Positions 8,147 to 16,095 of a stretch of 64,000 bases of DNA are shown piece after piece. The stretch comes from an uncultured Bacteroides sp. (lineage in GTDB: Bacteria; Bacteroidota; Bacteroidia; Bacteroidales; Bacteroidaceae). The notes beneath the pieces were generated by a model, which was not told the DNA's origin, made no database searches, and was given only the letters and a program-made list of their open reading frames with translations. Each line of letters starts with the position of its first letter. The stretch's first letter is position 1. The DNA is taken from contig NZ_CALDPF010000043.1 of NCBI RefSeq assembly GCF_937912035.1, positions 62,001-126,000 on the forward strand. The letters run 5' to 3'. The position numbers were made by a program, and so were the translations under genes.

Positions 8147-9670
8147 TTACAAGATTCTGTGATTTTCGTGTCCTTCCACATATATGGCACTGAACGGACG
8201 TGCCGGACACACGTATTCGCACGCGCCGCAACCGATGCACCGCTCGGCATCCACAACCGGGATTTTCAGCGAATCGGAGTTATCCTTGTCCTTCGCCACC
8301 ATCATGATGGCCCCGTTGGGACAGTGACGTTCGCAGTTGCCGCAACTCACCCCGTCGGTATTCACCACGCAGTTGGCTGCAATCCACACGGCGTGTCCCA
8401 CTTGGACGGACACCTTTTTCTCCAGCGATATGGGACGTATCGCCCCTGCCGGGCAAACCTGTGAGCATGTGTTGCAGTTGCTGCGGCAGAACCCGTGCTC
8501 GTAGGACATGACGGGCTGCATGAATGTTTCCAGTTTGTCGGAAGGTTGGAGCACCTGATTGGGGCAAGAGTTCACGCAAAGCTGGCAGGCGGTGCAATGG
8601 TCCGCCATGTTGCGGGCACTCAACGCCCCCGGCGGTACAATCTGCTGTTTGCGTCTGGTCATGGTCTTACGTTCCGTAGCCGCCACAAATTCTCCGGCGG
8701 CTTGCTTGGCCTGTGCCAACATGGACGTGCCTGCCAGCGTTGCCGTAAGCATCAGCATCTTGCGGCGGCTTTCGTCCACCCGGCTTTCGGTCTCTTTCTT
8801 GGATTCCGATATATCTGCTGCACTATTTTTCCTGAACGGAAAGTGCAGCGTGTAAGACAACGCCCCCTTCTTGCAGGTTTCGATGCAGGTGAAACAGGTG
8901 ACGCAACGGCTGCCGTCGATACGGTGCTGCTTGGCATCGATACAGGCAGCCTTGCACTTGCGGGAGCATAGGCCACAACTATTACATTTGGCCGTGTCCA
9001 ACGTTATGCGCAGCAACGAATGGCGGCTGATAAAGCCCAACAGCGTCCCCACCGGACAAATCGTGTTACAATAGGTGCGCCCGTGCTTCCATGCAAGGAA
9101 ACTGATTCCGACGAAGATAAGGCCGGAAACGACAAAGGTGGTTATCCCTTTTATCCAAATATCCACATGATAGAAAGCATAACTGTCCGCCTGCTCCGAC
9201 AGGTAAGCCAGCACGTTGTTCACTCCCCGCCAGATCGGAGCGAACCAGTTGGTGGCAATCCTTCCATATGAGGAATATGGGGCGAGCGTGGTATATATGA
9301 CAGTCAGTCCTGCAAAGACAGCGACGGTGAAGACTGCGAGAACACCGTATCTCAGCAGTTTCTTTTCAGGCGAATAGGAAAAACGGTACTTGAACTTTTT
9401 CCGTTTGCCGGAGAAATAGGAAACGATGTCCTGCATCACGCCCAGCGGGCAGATGACCGAGCAGTAGATGCGCCCGAACACGAAAGTCACCGCCACCCAG
9501 AGCAGGATGACCAGTACGTTGGCTGCCAGCAATGCCGGGAGGAATTGCAGTTTGGCAAGGAAACCGAAATAGGGATGCAGCGTCCCCGTGAAGTCGAGGA
9601 ACAGCCCCGTGATGAGCGACCAGCACACAACCGCCGCCCAGACTCTTAACGCTTTATACCTGTTTTTCAT
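8147..9670 (-). CDS. Membrane polyferredoxin, NapH/CcoG-like, with internal twin-arginine motif
   Basis: Starting at the ATG at 9670 (overlapping the reductase stop by four bases) gives 507 residues. Residues 1-215 form a membrane domain with two CxxxCP motifs (CSVICP near 70-74, CNTICP near 201-205), as in NapH and NosR. Two [4Fe-4S] motifs follow at about 229-243 and 256-266. At 301-306 SRRKML precedes a hydrophobic stretch ending in an AQA, and residues 359-489 carry several further Cys-rich clusters. The layout suggests electrons pass from cytoplasmic clusters through the membrane part to a C-terminal ferredoxin domain that the Tat system may export. It is probably the electron donor to the neighbouring reductase. 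Confidence 0.88.
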   Translation of the reverse strand: MKNRYKALRVWAAVVCWSLITGLFLDFTGTLHPYFGFLAKLQFLPALLAANVLVILLWVAVTFVFGRIYCSVICPLGVMQDIVSYFSGKRKKFKYRFSYSPEKKLLRYGVLAVFTVAVFAGLTVIYTTLAPYSSYGRIATNWFAPIWRGVNNVLAYLSEQADSYAFYHVDIWIKGITTFVVSGLIFVGISFLAWKHGRTYCNTICPVGTLLGFISRHSLLRITLDTAKCNSCGLCSRKCKAACIDAKQHRIDGSRCVTCFTCIETCKKGALSYTLHFPFRKNSAADISESKKETESRVDESRRKMLMLTATLAGTSMLAQAKQAAGEFVAATERKTMTRRKQQIVPPGALSARNMADHCTACQLCVNSCPNQVLQPSDKLETFMQPVMSYEHGFCRSNCNTCSQVCPAGAIRPISLEKKVSVQVGHAVWIAANCVVNTDGVSCGNCERHCPNGAIMMVAKDKDNSDSLKIPVVDAERCIGCGACEYVCPARPFSAIYVEGHENHRIL

Positions 9671-11085
9671 TTTTCTAGTTTTAAGCGTTCCACAAAACGG
9701 TCTATCTTCTCCAGTTCCTTCGGGATATTGATCCACTGCGGACACTTGGACACGCACTGCCCACACTGGATGCAGCGGTTGGCCTGTTGCAGTTCCGGTA
9801 CGCTGCGGTCGTAGCCTATCAGGAACCGCCTGCGCTCGCGGCGGTAATCCTTGTCCATCCGGTCTTTCGGCATCCGTTCTTCGTTCACGCACTTGTTATA
9901 ATGGGCGAAGATGGCGGGGATGTCCACCCCGTAGGGACAGGGTGTGCAATACTGGCAGCCAGTGCAGGGCACGGTACGGTTGCAGAGGAAGACATCAAGG
10001 GCTTCGTCCAGCACCTTGTGTTCCTCCTCCGACAGCGGTTGCAGGGGCGAGAACGTGCAGATGTTCTCCTGCAGGTTCTCCATATAGGTCATGCCGCTCA
10101 GCACACAGAGAATGTTAGGCAATGAGCCGACAAAGCGGAATGCCCACGAAGCGACACTCCGCTCTGGCGCAGCCTGTTTCAGTATGGCGATAGCACTGTG
10201 ATTCAATCGTGTCAGCCGGCCGCCGAGTAGCGGCTCCATCACGGTGATGGGAATCTGTTTCTCCGTCAGTTTCTCATACATCCACCGTGCGGGAACCCGT
10301 TCGCTCTGCTGCATCCATGCCGGAAGCTCGGCTCCCCGGTCCCAGTCGTGGTAGTTGCACTGTATCTGCACGAAATCCCATTGCAGGTTGAGATTCAGCA
10401 GGTACTCCATCAGAGAACGGGTGCCGTGGAACGAGAAGCCTAAGTTATGGATTCGTCCCTTAAACTTCTGTTCCAGCAGATAGTCAAGGATTCCCCGCCG
10501 CTCGTAGATTTCCTGATACACCTCTATGGTCTGGAGGTTGTGCAACAGGTAGTAATCGAAATACTCCACCTGACAATCTTTCAACTGCTTCTCGAATATC
10601 TCCTTCGCCTGCTCCAAGGTGGGCATGTGGGGCGTGGGCATCTTGGTAGCGAGAAAGAAGCTGTCGCGCGGGTACTTTTTCAACGCTTTGCCGATGGCTA
10701 TCTGCGACATACCCTTGTGGTATGGATGCGCCGTGTCGAAATAGTTGATGCCGTGCGCCATGGCATAATCCACCAGTTTGTTCACCATGTCCTGATCCAC
10801 CTCGTCCGAGTTCGGGTTCGCCCCTTCCTTCACCGGCAGGCGCATCAGCCCGTAACCCAGCAGGGAAACTTTCTTTCCCGTATGCGGGTCGGTACGATAA
10901 GTCATCCGGTCAGAAGGAATCATCTCCGGCATGACGCCTGCCGTGGAATATCCGTCCTTTCCGCCCAACACCGTCTGCCGCCATCCGTAGGCTCCGGCTG
11001 CCGCTGCGATGGTTCCCGCCCCTAGCCATTTCAGCATCTCGCGGCGGGAGATTCCATTGTCGTTTTTCTGCTTTTTATCTTCCAT
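9667..11085 (-). CDS. Tat-exported aldo/keto reductase with C-terminal 4Fe-4S clusters
   Basis: The ATG at 11085 gives 472 residues beginning with a twin-arginine signal (SRREMLK at 13-19, then an Ala/Gly-rich helix). The aldo/keto reductase barrel shows the catalytic DTAHPYHKG and LATKMPTPHMPT elements. The C-terminus holds CTGCQYCTPCP and CIQCGQCVSKCP, ligands for [4Fe-4S] clusters. Folding with clusters before export explains the need for Tat, and tatA and tatC end the same operon. The substrate is unknown; a carbonyl or quinone-like compound in the periplasm, reduced with electrons from the polyferredoxin, is the simplest model. It is the first gene, divergent from an AraC regulator. Confidence 0.9.
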   Translation of the reverse strand: MEDKKQKNDNGISRREMLKWLGAGTIAAAAGAYGWRQTVLGGKDGYSTAGVMPEMIPSDRMTYRTDPHTGKKVSLLGYGLMRLPVKEGANPNSDEVDQDMVNKLVDYAMAHGINYFDTAHPYHKGMSQIAIGKALKKYPRDSFFLATKMPTPHMPTLEQAKEIFEKQLKDCQVEYFDYYLLHNLQTIEVYQEIYERRGILDYLLEQKFKGRIHNLGFSFHGTRSLMEYLLNLNLQWDFVQIQCNYHDWDRGAELPAWMQQSERVPARWMYEKLTEKQIPITVMEPLLGGRLTRLNHSAIAILKQAAPERSVASWAFRFVGSLPNILCVLSGMTYMENLQENICTFSPLQPLSEEEHKVLDEALDVFLCNRTVPCTGCQYCTPCPYGVDIPAIFAHYNKCVNEERMPKDRMDKDYRRERRRFLIGYDRSVPELQQANRCIQCGQCVSKCPQWINIPKELEKIDRFVERLKLEK

Positions 11086-11111
11086 CTTCTCGTTCTTTAA
11101 TTTTTCTGATG

Positions 11112-11236
11112 CAAAATTAGCGGGAAAAGAAAACGGCAAGGTTATCCCATAAGCCCCAACTACTTACCTGAAAAGTCCGACAGTCGTAAAAAATCAAAAA
11201 TCGGTTGTATGATATGGAAAAAGTAACTTACCTTTG
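11112..11236. promoter_or_regulatory. Divergent promoter region, reductase operon / AraC gene
   Basis: On the minus strand CAAAATTA (11112-11119) reads as TAATTTTG, a -7 box for the reductase operon. On the plus strand TACCTTTG (11229-11236) is the -7 box of the AraC-type gene. The 110 bases between them should hold the regulator's binding sites; none could be defined by eye. Confidence 0.6.
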
Positions 11237-11263
11237 CCTAAAATGTAAAAACGGATCGACTCT

Positions 11264-12103
11264 ATGGCACATTTACCCGAACATATCTCGTTCAATTACT
11301 CGGACGTATTCTTCTGTTACCACTCTGCGAAAAGCCGGGTGTTCGACAAGTTCATGAATTTTCACTACCTTATCTATATCTATTCCGGAGAAATGCTCGT
11401 CACGCAGGACAAGAAGACCACCGTCGTCCGCAAGGGCGAATGCGTGTTCCTGCACCGCGACCAGCGCATACTGGTGGTGAAGCAACCCTCGCCCGACGGG
11501 GAGGAATACCGGGGCGTGTTTCTCGTGTTCCGGCGGAATTTCCTAAAAAGCAAGATGGGGGTATTGGCGGACTACGCCTCGGAGTTTTTTGAAAACAGCA
11601 AACCGGATGTCCCGCCCATTATACAGGTCCCGCTGAAGCCCAATCTGAAAAGCTTGTTCCTTTCGCTGGAACCTTATTTCGAGTTTAACGTCAAACCCAC
11701 GCCCGAGCTGATGGAACTGAAACTGTACGAAGGACTGCTCGCCCTGTTGCAGACGGACAAGGTGTTCTACAAGTACCTGTTCAACTTCCACCAGTCGTAC
11801 AAGATAGACATCGAGGAGTTCATGAACGAGAACTATATGTGCGACATGTCCCTGACCCAGTTTGCCCATTCTACAGGGCGAAGCCTTACGTCCTTCAAGC
11901 GGGATTTCCGAAAAGTCAGTCCTTTGTCACCGGAGAAATGGCTCATCAACAGGCGGTTGGAGGAAGCCCATAATTTGATTGTCAATCATCATAAAAAGGC
12001 TTCGGAAATTTACCTGCAAGTCGGTTTCAAGAGTCTGGCGCATTTTTCGAGGGCATTCAAAGAGAAGTACGGTATGAACTCCACGGAGATTCCGGCAGAA
12101 TAG
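11264..12103 (+). CDS. AraC-family transcriptional regulator
   Basis: The 279-residue protein has an N-terminal cupin-like sensor (FHYLIYIYSGEMLVTQ, then RKGECVFLHRDQRI) and a C-terminal double helix-turn-helix at about 185-275. The first reader helix lies in LTQFAHSTGRSLTSFKRDF and the second in ASEIYLQVGFKSLAHFSRAFKEKYG, the AraC/XylS signature. It is transcribed away from the reductase-Tat operon and shares its GC-rich composition, so it very likely controls that operon. The effector is not apparent. Confidence 0.9.
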   Translation: MAHLPEHISFNYSDVFFCYHSAKSRVFDKFMNFHYLIYIYSGEMLVTQDKKTTVVRKGECVFLHRDQRILVVKQPSPDGEEYRGVFLVFRRNFLKSKMGVLADYASEFFENSKPDVPPIIQVPLKPNLKSLFLSLEPYFEFNVKPTPELMELKLYEGLLALLQTDKVFYKYLFNFHQSYKIDIEEFMNENYMCDMSLTQFAHSTGRSLTSFKRDFRKVSPLSPEKWLINRRLEEAHNLIVNHHKKASEIYLQVGFKSLAHFSRAFKEKYGMNSTEIPAE

Positions 12104-12252
12104 TAATCTACAGTCTTTGTAGCCGTACATTTGCAAATGAAGAGACCGTATAACCGGAGGGACTAGATATAGAAATGCTTATTCACACAACAGTTTTCCG
12201 AATAAAATTCAGTATAATAATTTTCTCATGGGAAGATATTTTACTCAAAGCT

Positions 12253-13064
12253 TCACTGCCCCCCTCTTGGGCACTTCTTAATTAAATTATTTATGTACGA
12301 TGTCTTTTTGACAGTTTTGAGTTGTTTTCTGAATACCGTCAACGTGGAATCCACGCCAACCGTTTCCACCAGTTTTTCGTATGCACCGACAGTCACGGCC
12401 AGTTCCGGGTATAATTCATTGATCATATTCGTAGTCACTTCGTATTTGTCCGCAACCGCTCTCAACCGTCTGTTTTCCATTCGGTATTCACGCCATTGCA
12501 TCCAACTGATGACAAACAGCGCAAAGAACACGAGTGTACAAATGATGACAGTCCATGCGTAAGGGTTCTTGTACCATCTCCATAGGGGATTTTGCTCCAT
12601 AAGGATTTTATCCGCTTGGATATGGAACTGAATTTTAACGGGCGCATAAATCCATCTGTCCGTCGTTGGCTTTGCTGTCCGTTTCCCGTAATCCGCTTGC
12701 CTTCATCTATATGCTCCGCCAGTATCTTGCGTATGTCTGATAAGAGGTCTTTCGTGGTCGGTATGCCGCGTTTGCGCATATCCTTCTCGTCGGCTTTGGT
12801 GTATGCCAGCCAACTGACAACCATTTCGTCGCCCAAGGATTTTTTGTAGTCCTCTATGGCGTCCTTGCTCTTGAAAATCTCATCGATATTCGTCGGCGTG
12901 TTGCCGCCAAAGAAACGTATGACAGGCTCCAGCTTCACCGCCAGCCTTTTCACCGCCTCGTCCTTGTCTGAAGCGTCTTTTGTGTCCAACTTCGTCTTGA
13001 CGGCCTCGATGTCCTCAGCCAATGCCCCTATGAGGTCTATGAGATTCTGCATTTCGTCTTTCAT
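12253..13064 (-). pseudogene. Mobilization accessory protein, frameshifted
   Basis: Two overlapping frames together encode one protein. The first (from 13064) gives an N-terminal coiled-coil-rich region and is colinear until SISKRIKSLWSK, after which its translation becomes nonsense-like. The second frame takes up with NPLWRWYKNPYAW, a membrane helix (TVIICTLVFFALFVISW) and a C-terminal helical tail to 12253. Adding one base to the four-T run at 12590-12593 would join them. The start overlaps the relaxase stop (ATGA). Related three-gene mob modules have such a membrane-anchored third protein. Ribosomal slippage on the short A run is possible but unproven. Confidence 0.65.
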
Positions 13065-14128
13065 CTTCTTCTCCTTCTTGGTTTATGTTTATCCTTTTCG
13101 TTGTCATTTTCACCCCATCCACTTTCATTTCCCCCACCGCCTCCACCGGATGAAACCTTGGCTTGCTGTGGCTGAACGCACAACTCCATGAGTACCCCGA
13201 TGGTCACTTGAACGATATTTGAGCCGGATTCAGAAGAACCGCCAATGCTGCCGTCCGAGTCCATTCCGATTGATGATGGCTGGGTTATAAAAGGATTTGC
13301 TATGGTGTTACCGGTAGCCATATCTTCCCTAATTGGTTGTACCTGCTTTTCAGTTCCATTGTATGACACACCGGGCTTCCATTCCATCCCTTCGGCAATA
13401 CGGTTTCCAAACAGCTTGTCCAGTTTATAAAAGCTCATACTTCGGTCTATCCGTGAACCGCTGAATGAAATTTCATTTTTGGTGAACGATACGCCCATGA
13501 TTTTGCCATTACGTCTGTCAAACTTGAAATATACCCCTATGCCTTGTTTTGACAATCTGTCGCACAAATCCGACCAGCTGTTACAATGGGGCAAGGTTGC
13601 TTTGACGGCATCATAGATTTGGTATTTCACTTTGTCTTTTCCACGCAGGCGGTCACGTTTCACATTCATCTTGCCTTTGGAGAAGTGCAGTCCGTATTCC
13701 CTTGTGAGAGCCTTGCATACCTTCACATTGCGCACATCATCGTTGCAGTCACTGATGGTGTTCCCGTTGTTGTCCACCCTGTTGGCTACAATGTGCAGAT
13801 GCTGGTGCTCCTTGTCGGTATGACGGCATACTATGTATTGGGTGTTCTTTATTCCCATGCGCTGCATATACTCACGTGCGATTTCCACCATCAGGTCATC
13901 CGTCAGTTTGGGCGTATCTTCGTGAGCAAAATCCAATGAGATATGATAAACCGGATTTTTCAGTTTAAGTCCAGGCTTGTCATCCGATTGTCCCTGCATA
14001 CTTCTTGCGATGGCGGCGTTGTCGTCCAGCCTCACATCTTTGCTGTCGATAAGCCTTGCCTTTTTTAGGTTGTTCACGTAATTAACCACTCTGGCGAAAC
14101 TCGCACGTTTCTTCAAATCGCCCATCAT
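13061..14128 (-). CDS. Relaxase/mobilization nuclease (MobB-type)
   Basis: The 355-residue protein has the relaxase three-His region in HTDKEHQHLHIVANRV (about residues 103-118), which binds the metal used to nick oriT, and the downstream GLHFSKGKMNVKRDRLRGKDKVKYQI segment. The N-terminal YVNNLKKARLIDSKDVRL probably contains the helix before the catalytic Tyr; no single Tyr can be assigned with certainty. The C-terminal 60 residues are Gly/Ser-rich and basic. It overlaps the MobC-type gene and the accessory gene by four bases each, so the three are translationally coupled. It would nick the element's oriT and lead the strand into a helper's mating apparatus. Confidence 0.87.
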   Translation of the reverse strand: MMGDLKKRASFARVVNYVNNLKKARLIDSKDVRLDDNAAIARSMQGQSDDKPGLKLKNPVYHISLDFAHEDTPKLTDDLMVEIAREYMQRMGIKNTQYIVCRHTDKEHQHLHIVANRVDNNGNTISDCNDDVRNVKVCKALTREYGLHFSKGKMNVKRDRLRGKDKVKYQIYDAVKATLPHCNSWSDLCDRLSKQGIGVYFKFDRRNGKIMGVSFTKNEISFSGSRIDRSMSFYKLDKLFGNRIAEGMEWKPGVSYNGTEKQVQPIREDMATGNTIANPFITQPSSIGMDSDGSIGGSSESGSNIVQVTIGVLMELCVQPQQAKVSSGGGGGGNESGWGENDNEKDKHKPRRRRR

Positions 14129-14481
14129 ATCCTCTCGATGATTTTATTGAACTCGTCCAACAATCTCATGATTTTAGTTTTCGCAAATGAGAAACCCTGT
14201 TGGTGTGCCAGCTTCGCCAACTGATTCAGATTGTTGCACCCACCTTCCAGCATCCTTATCTGCTGCCTGTCCTCCTGTGTTCTTGCCGCCTCAACCTTGC
14301 CGTGCAGTAATAGCTCACGCAGGAAGTGGGACGGCTTCCTGCCCGCATCGTTTATCCGTTTCATGACCGTTTTCCATTCGGCAAGCGTGAGTCTTGTGGA
14401 TATGGTCTTTGTCCGAGCTTTGCCTTTTACGGCCTTGGGACGCCCTCCCTTGTTCCTGTTTTCCTGATATGTCATGTCCAT
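14125..14481 (-). CDS. Relaxosome protein, MobC-type (Bacteroides MobA)
   Basis: The 118-residue protein has a basic N-terminus with GGRPKAVKGKARTKT, a ribbon-helix-helix-like TISTRLTLAEWKTVMKRINDAGRKPSHFLRELLL, and the conserved GCNNLNQLAKLAHQQGF segment that identifies MobC-family proteins. It would bind the oriT and help the relaxase open the DNA. It is directly downstream (on the minus strand) of the inverted-repeat region at 14507-14612 and overlaps the relaxase start. Confidence 0.87.
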   Translation of the reverse strand: MDMTYQENRNKGGRPKAVKGKARTKTISTRLTLAEWKTVMKRINDAGRKPSHFLRELLLHGKVEAARTQEDRQQIRMLEGGCNNLNQLAKLAHQQGFSFAKTKIMRLLDEFNKIIERI

Positions 14482-14506
14482 TTTCTTTTATCTGTTAACC
14501 CATCCT

Positions 14507-14612
14507 ATTTTTTAGGGCTGAATCTGTGGCTTTCCATACCCGGGGTGGACAGGTTGCCATTGACGGCATAGTTTTCGTGGACGAAAACATTAACTTGCCA
14601 GCCCTAAAAAAT
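14507..14612. other. Putative oriT: 14-bp inverted repeat around a hairpin
   Basis: A perfect 14-bp inverted repeat (14507-14520 and 14599-14612) encloses 78 bases that contain a second perfect hairpin with an 8-bp stem and GG loop (14571-14588). It lies between the winged-helix gene and the MobC-type gene, the usual position of a transfer origin. The nick site cannot be read. It could alternatively be an operator for the mob genes. Confidence 0.5.
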
Positions 14613-14619
14613 ATCCCTC

Positions 14620-15201
14620 TTAAATGCTATCACTCTCCATTCCTGCCGCTTCATTCCTACACTGGTATCCATCTTGTGAATCGGGCAATGCATCACCGTT
14701 TACTAAAACAGGTATATTGTCAGCTTCCATGAAAGTATTTTCTTCTCTGTTTTTGTCAGCCGTTGATACTGTACTTGTAGTTCCTGTTACAACAGGATTG
14801 GAGACAGTCGGTTTTATGGACATCAGGTTATCGGTTCCATCCACCGGTTTTGCTGTTTTTTTCCTTGGCGAACTACGGCGCAATGTCTCCAGCTTTTGTC
14901 CGTTAAAAAGGAATATCCTTACTCCTTCGTAAGCCTTGACTGTCTGGCGATATGTCGGATTTTCTACAAGTTTTCCTGCTGTCATCCATGACTTCACGCA
15001 CACCATATCCAAAATGGATGTCATGGGATTGGAATCGATATTAATAAGTCCACGTTCCGAGAAATCCTCCAACAGGCGGAATACCGCCTTGCGACCGATG
15101 TTCCATTCCTTGGCCAACACCAGCATGGAACTGTCCACCTGTCCGGGTTGGACGGAATACTTCAGTCCTCGTTTGGAATTCTGCACTTCTGTGACAGTCA
15201 T
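14620..15201 (-). CDS. Winged-helix-like DNA-binding protein of the mob module
   Basis: From the ATG at 15201 the product is 193 residues, with a helix-turn-helix-like stretch LAKEWNIGRKAVFRLLEDFSERGLINI at about residues 26-52 and a Thr/Ser/Pro-rich tail after residue 100. Such proteins often precede mob genes in Bacteroides elements and are thought to control them. The frame stays open upstream to about 15306, but those codons belong to a broken membrane-protein gene, so the open frame is a fusion made at the element's edge. The true N-terminus could extend a few codons upstream into FFLSLLSK. Confidence 0.6.
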   Translation of the reverse strand: MTVTEVQNSKRGLKYSVQPGQVDSSMLVLAKEWNIGRKAVFRLLEDFSERGLINIDSNPMTSILDMVCVKSWMTAGKLVENPTYRQTVKAYEGVRIFLFNGQKLETLRRSSPRKKTAKPVDGTDNLMSIKPTVSNPVVTGTTSTVSTADKNREENTFMEADNIPVLVNGDALPDSQDGYQCRNEAAGMESDSI

Positions 15202-15219
15202 TTTCGACAAGAGGGAAAG

Positions 15220-15353
15220 AAAAAATGTCAGGTTACAGACACCGTCTGTACTATTACATATAAGATAATACGACATTATAAGCATTCCAATTGCAGCACC
15301 TACCAATAATCCACAATAAAATATACGACCGTATTTATAAGAACTTTTTTCAT
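15220..15353 (-). pseudogene. Truncated, frameshifted small membrane protein (DUF6132-like)
   Basis: From the ATG at 15353 the frame reads MKKVLINTVVYFIV and then stops at 15300. Restoring one G in the run near 15316 would continue it as GLLVGAAIGMLIMSYYLIC followed by NSTDGVCNLT, which looks like the N-terminal membrane helix and Cys-containing turn of small DUF6132 proteins. The C-terminal part is absent where the mob module begins. It sits 32 bases downstream of a -7 box with operator copy 2, so the promoter survives while the gene is dead. Family assignment is tentative. Confidence 0.5.
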
Positions 15354-15385
15354 AGGCTATAAAATATTACATTATACTTATATTG

Positions 15386-15442
15386 CAAAGGTATGTGTAA
15401 GGAGCAAGAGTTTATGTTATCACTACGTTATCTTTAGGTTAA
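15386..15442 (-). promoter_or_regulatory. Promoter with three-pentamer operator, copy 2
   Basis: On the minus strand TACCTTTG (15386-15393) is preceded by ATAAC, ATAAC and TTAAC (plus-strand 15416-15420, 15427-15431, 15438-15442), starts 11 bp apart and the first 23 bp from the -7 box, exactly as in copy 1. About 64 bases of this region differ from copy 1 at only a handful of positions. The outermost pentamer overlaps the stop codon of the ABC ATPase gene. Transcription enters the broken DUF6132-like gene and then the mob module. Confidence 0.75.
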
Positions 15443-16095
15443 TACTTCCTGTTAAGAATATCCTGCTCAATCTCATCAATTGATGCCTGAATATATCTTT
15501 TCCGAATGGTATGACCATCCAGAAAATCAATCTCATCACACAGTTCATGTAACGTATTGATAAGATGCGATGATATTATTACAGTCTTCCCTTTGTCCTT
15601 CAGTTCACGTATGATTCTTTTAAGTTGGATACATCCGTAAAGATCTACCCCATTGAAAGGTTCGTCAAGAATGTACAGGTCATTTTCCTGAAGGAGCAGG
15701 GACATCAGTGCAAGCTTCTTCTTCATCCCGGTAGAATAGTCCGAAGCGAATCTTTCCAGTGGCAGTTGAAAGATTTTATTCAAGGAATCTATGGCTTTAG
15801 CATCTATCTTCTTACCTTTTGCCTTAATACAGAACTCAAGATACTCCTTTCCTGTGATAAGCGAGTAAAAGAAGCTTTCAGCAGGCATATAGCCAACGGC
15901 CTTCTTGGATGATTTCCTTATTTCACCGTCGTAATCGGTTACTCCCATAATGCAATTGAAGAGTGTAGTTTTCCCGGCTCCGTTTTCTCCCACCAGTCCG
16001 TAGATTTTCCCAGATTTGTAAGAAACGGAAAGCTTGTCAAGCACTCTCGTCTTACCGTATGCCTTAGTCAATTCTTTTATATATATCAGTTCCAT
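15439..16095 (-). CDS. ABC transporter ATP-binding protein
   Basis: The 218-residue protein has Walker A GENGAGKTT, a signature motif as YSTGMKKKLALMSLLL, Walker B DLYILDEPFNGVD and the switch His in VIISSHLIN. The pattern is that of ATPases of two-component exporters or drug/lantibiotic-type transporters. It overlaps the membrane protein gene by ten bases and is the third gene of an operon under operator copy 3. The substrate is unknown. Confidence 0.93.
   Translation of the reverse strand: MELIYIKELTKAYGKTRVLDKLSVSYKSGKIYGLVGENGAGKTTLFNCIMGVTDYDGEIRKSSKKAVGYMPAESFFYSLITGKEYLEFCIKAKGKKIDAKAIDSLNKIFQLPLERFASDYSTGMKKKLALMSLLLQENDLYILDEPFNGVDLYGCIQLKRIIRELKDKGKTVIISSHLINTLHELCDEIDFLDGHTIRKRYIQASIDEIEQDILNRKY

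Larger units (their letters stand above)
12240..15225 (-). mobile_element. Remnant of a mobilizable element (mob module)
   Basis: Four minus-strand genes form a Bacteroides-type mobilization module: a winged-helix-like protein, a MobC-type relaxosome protein, a relaxase and a membrane accessory protein, with a putative oriT between the first two. No integrase, recombinase or terminal repeat is visible, one gene is frameshifted, and the right edge runs into a broken host-type gene at about 15220. It appears to be an immobile remnant that might still be mobilized in trans. Both ends are approximate. Confidence 0.6.

Noticed and set aside
10447..11025. Plus-strand open frame of 192 codons
   Set aside because: It is antisense to the aldo/keto reductase gene, which has clear catalytic and cluster motifs.
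12462..12600. C-terminal part of the first mob accessory frame as real protein
   Set aside because: After about residue 157 the translation is Ser/Cys-rich with no continuity, while the other frame carries a sensible membrane helix.
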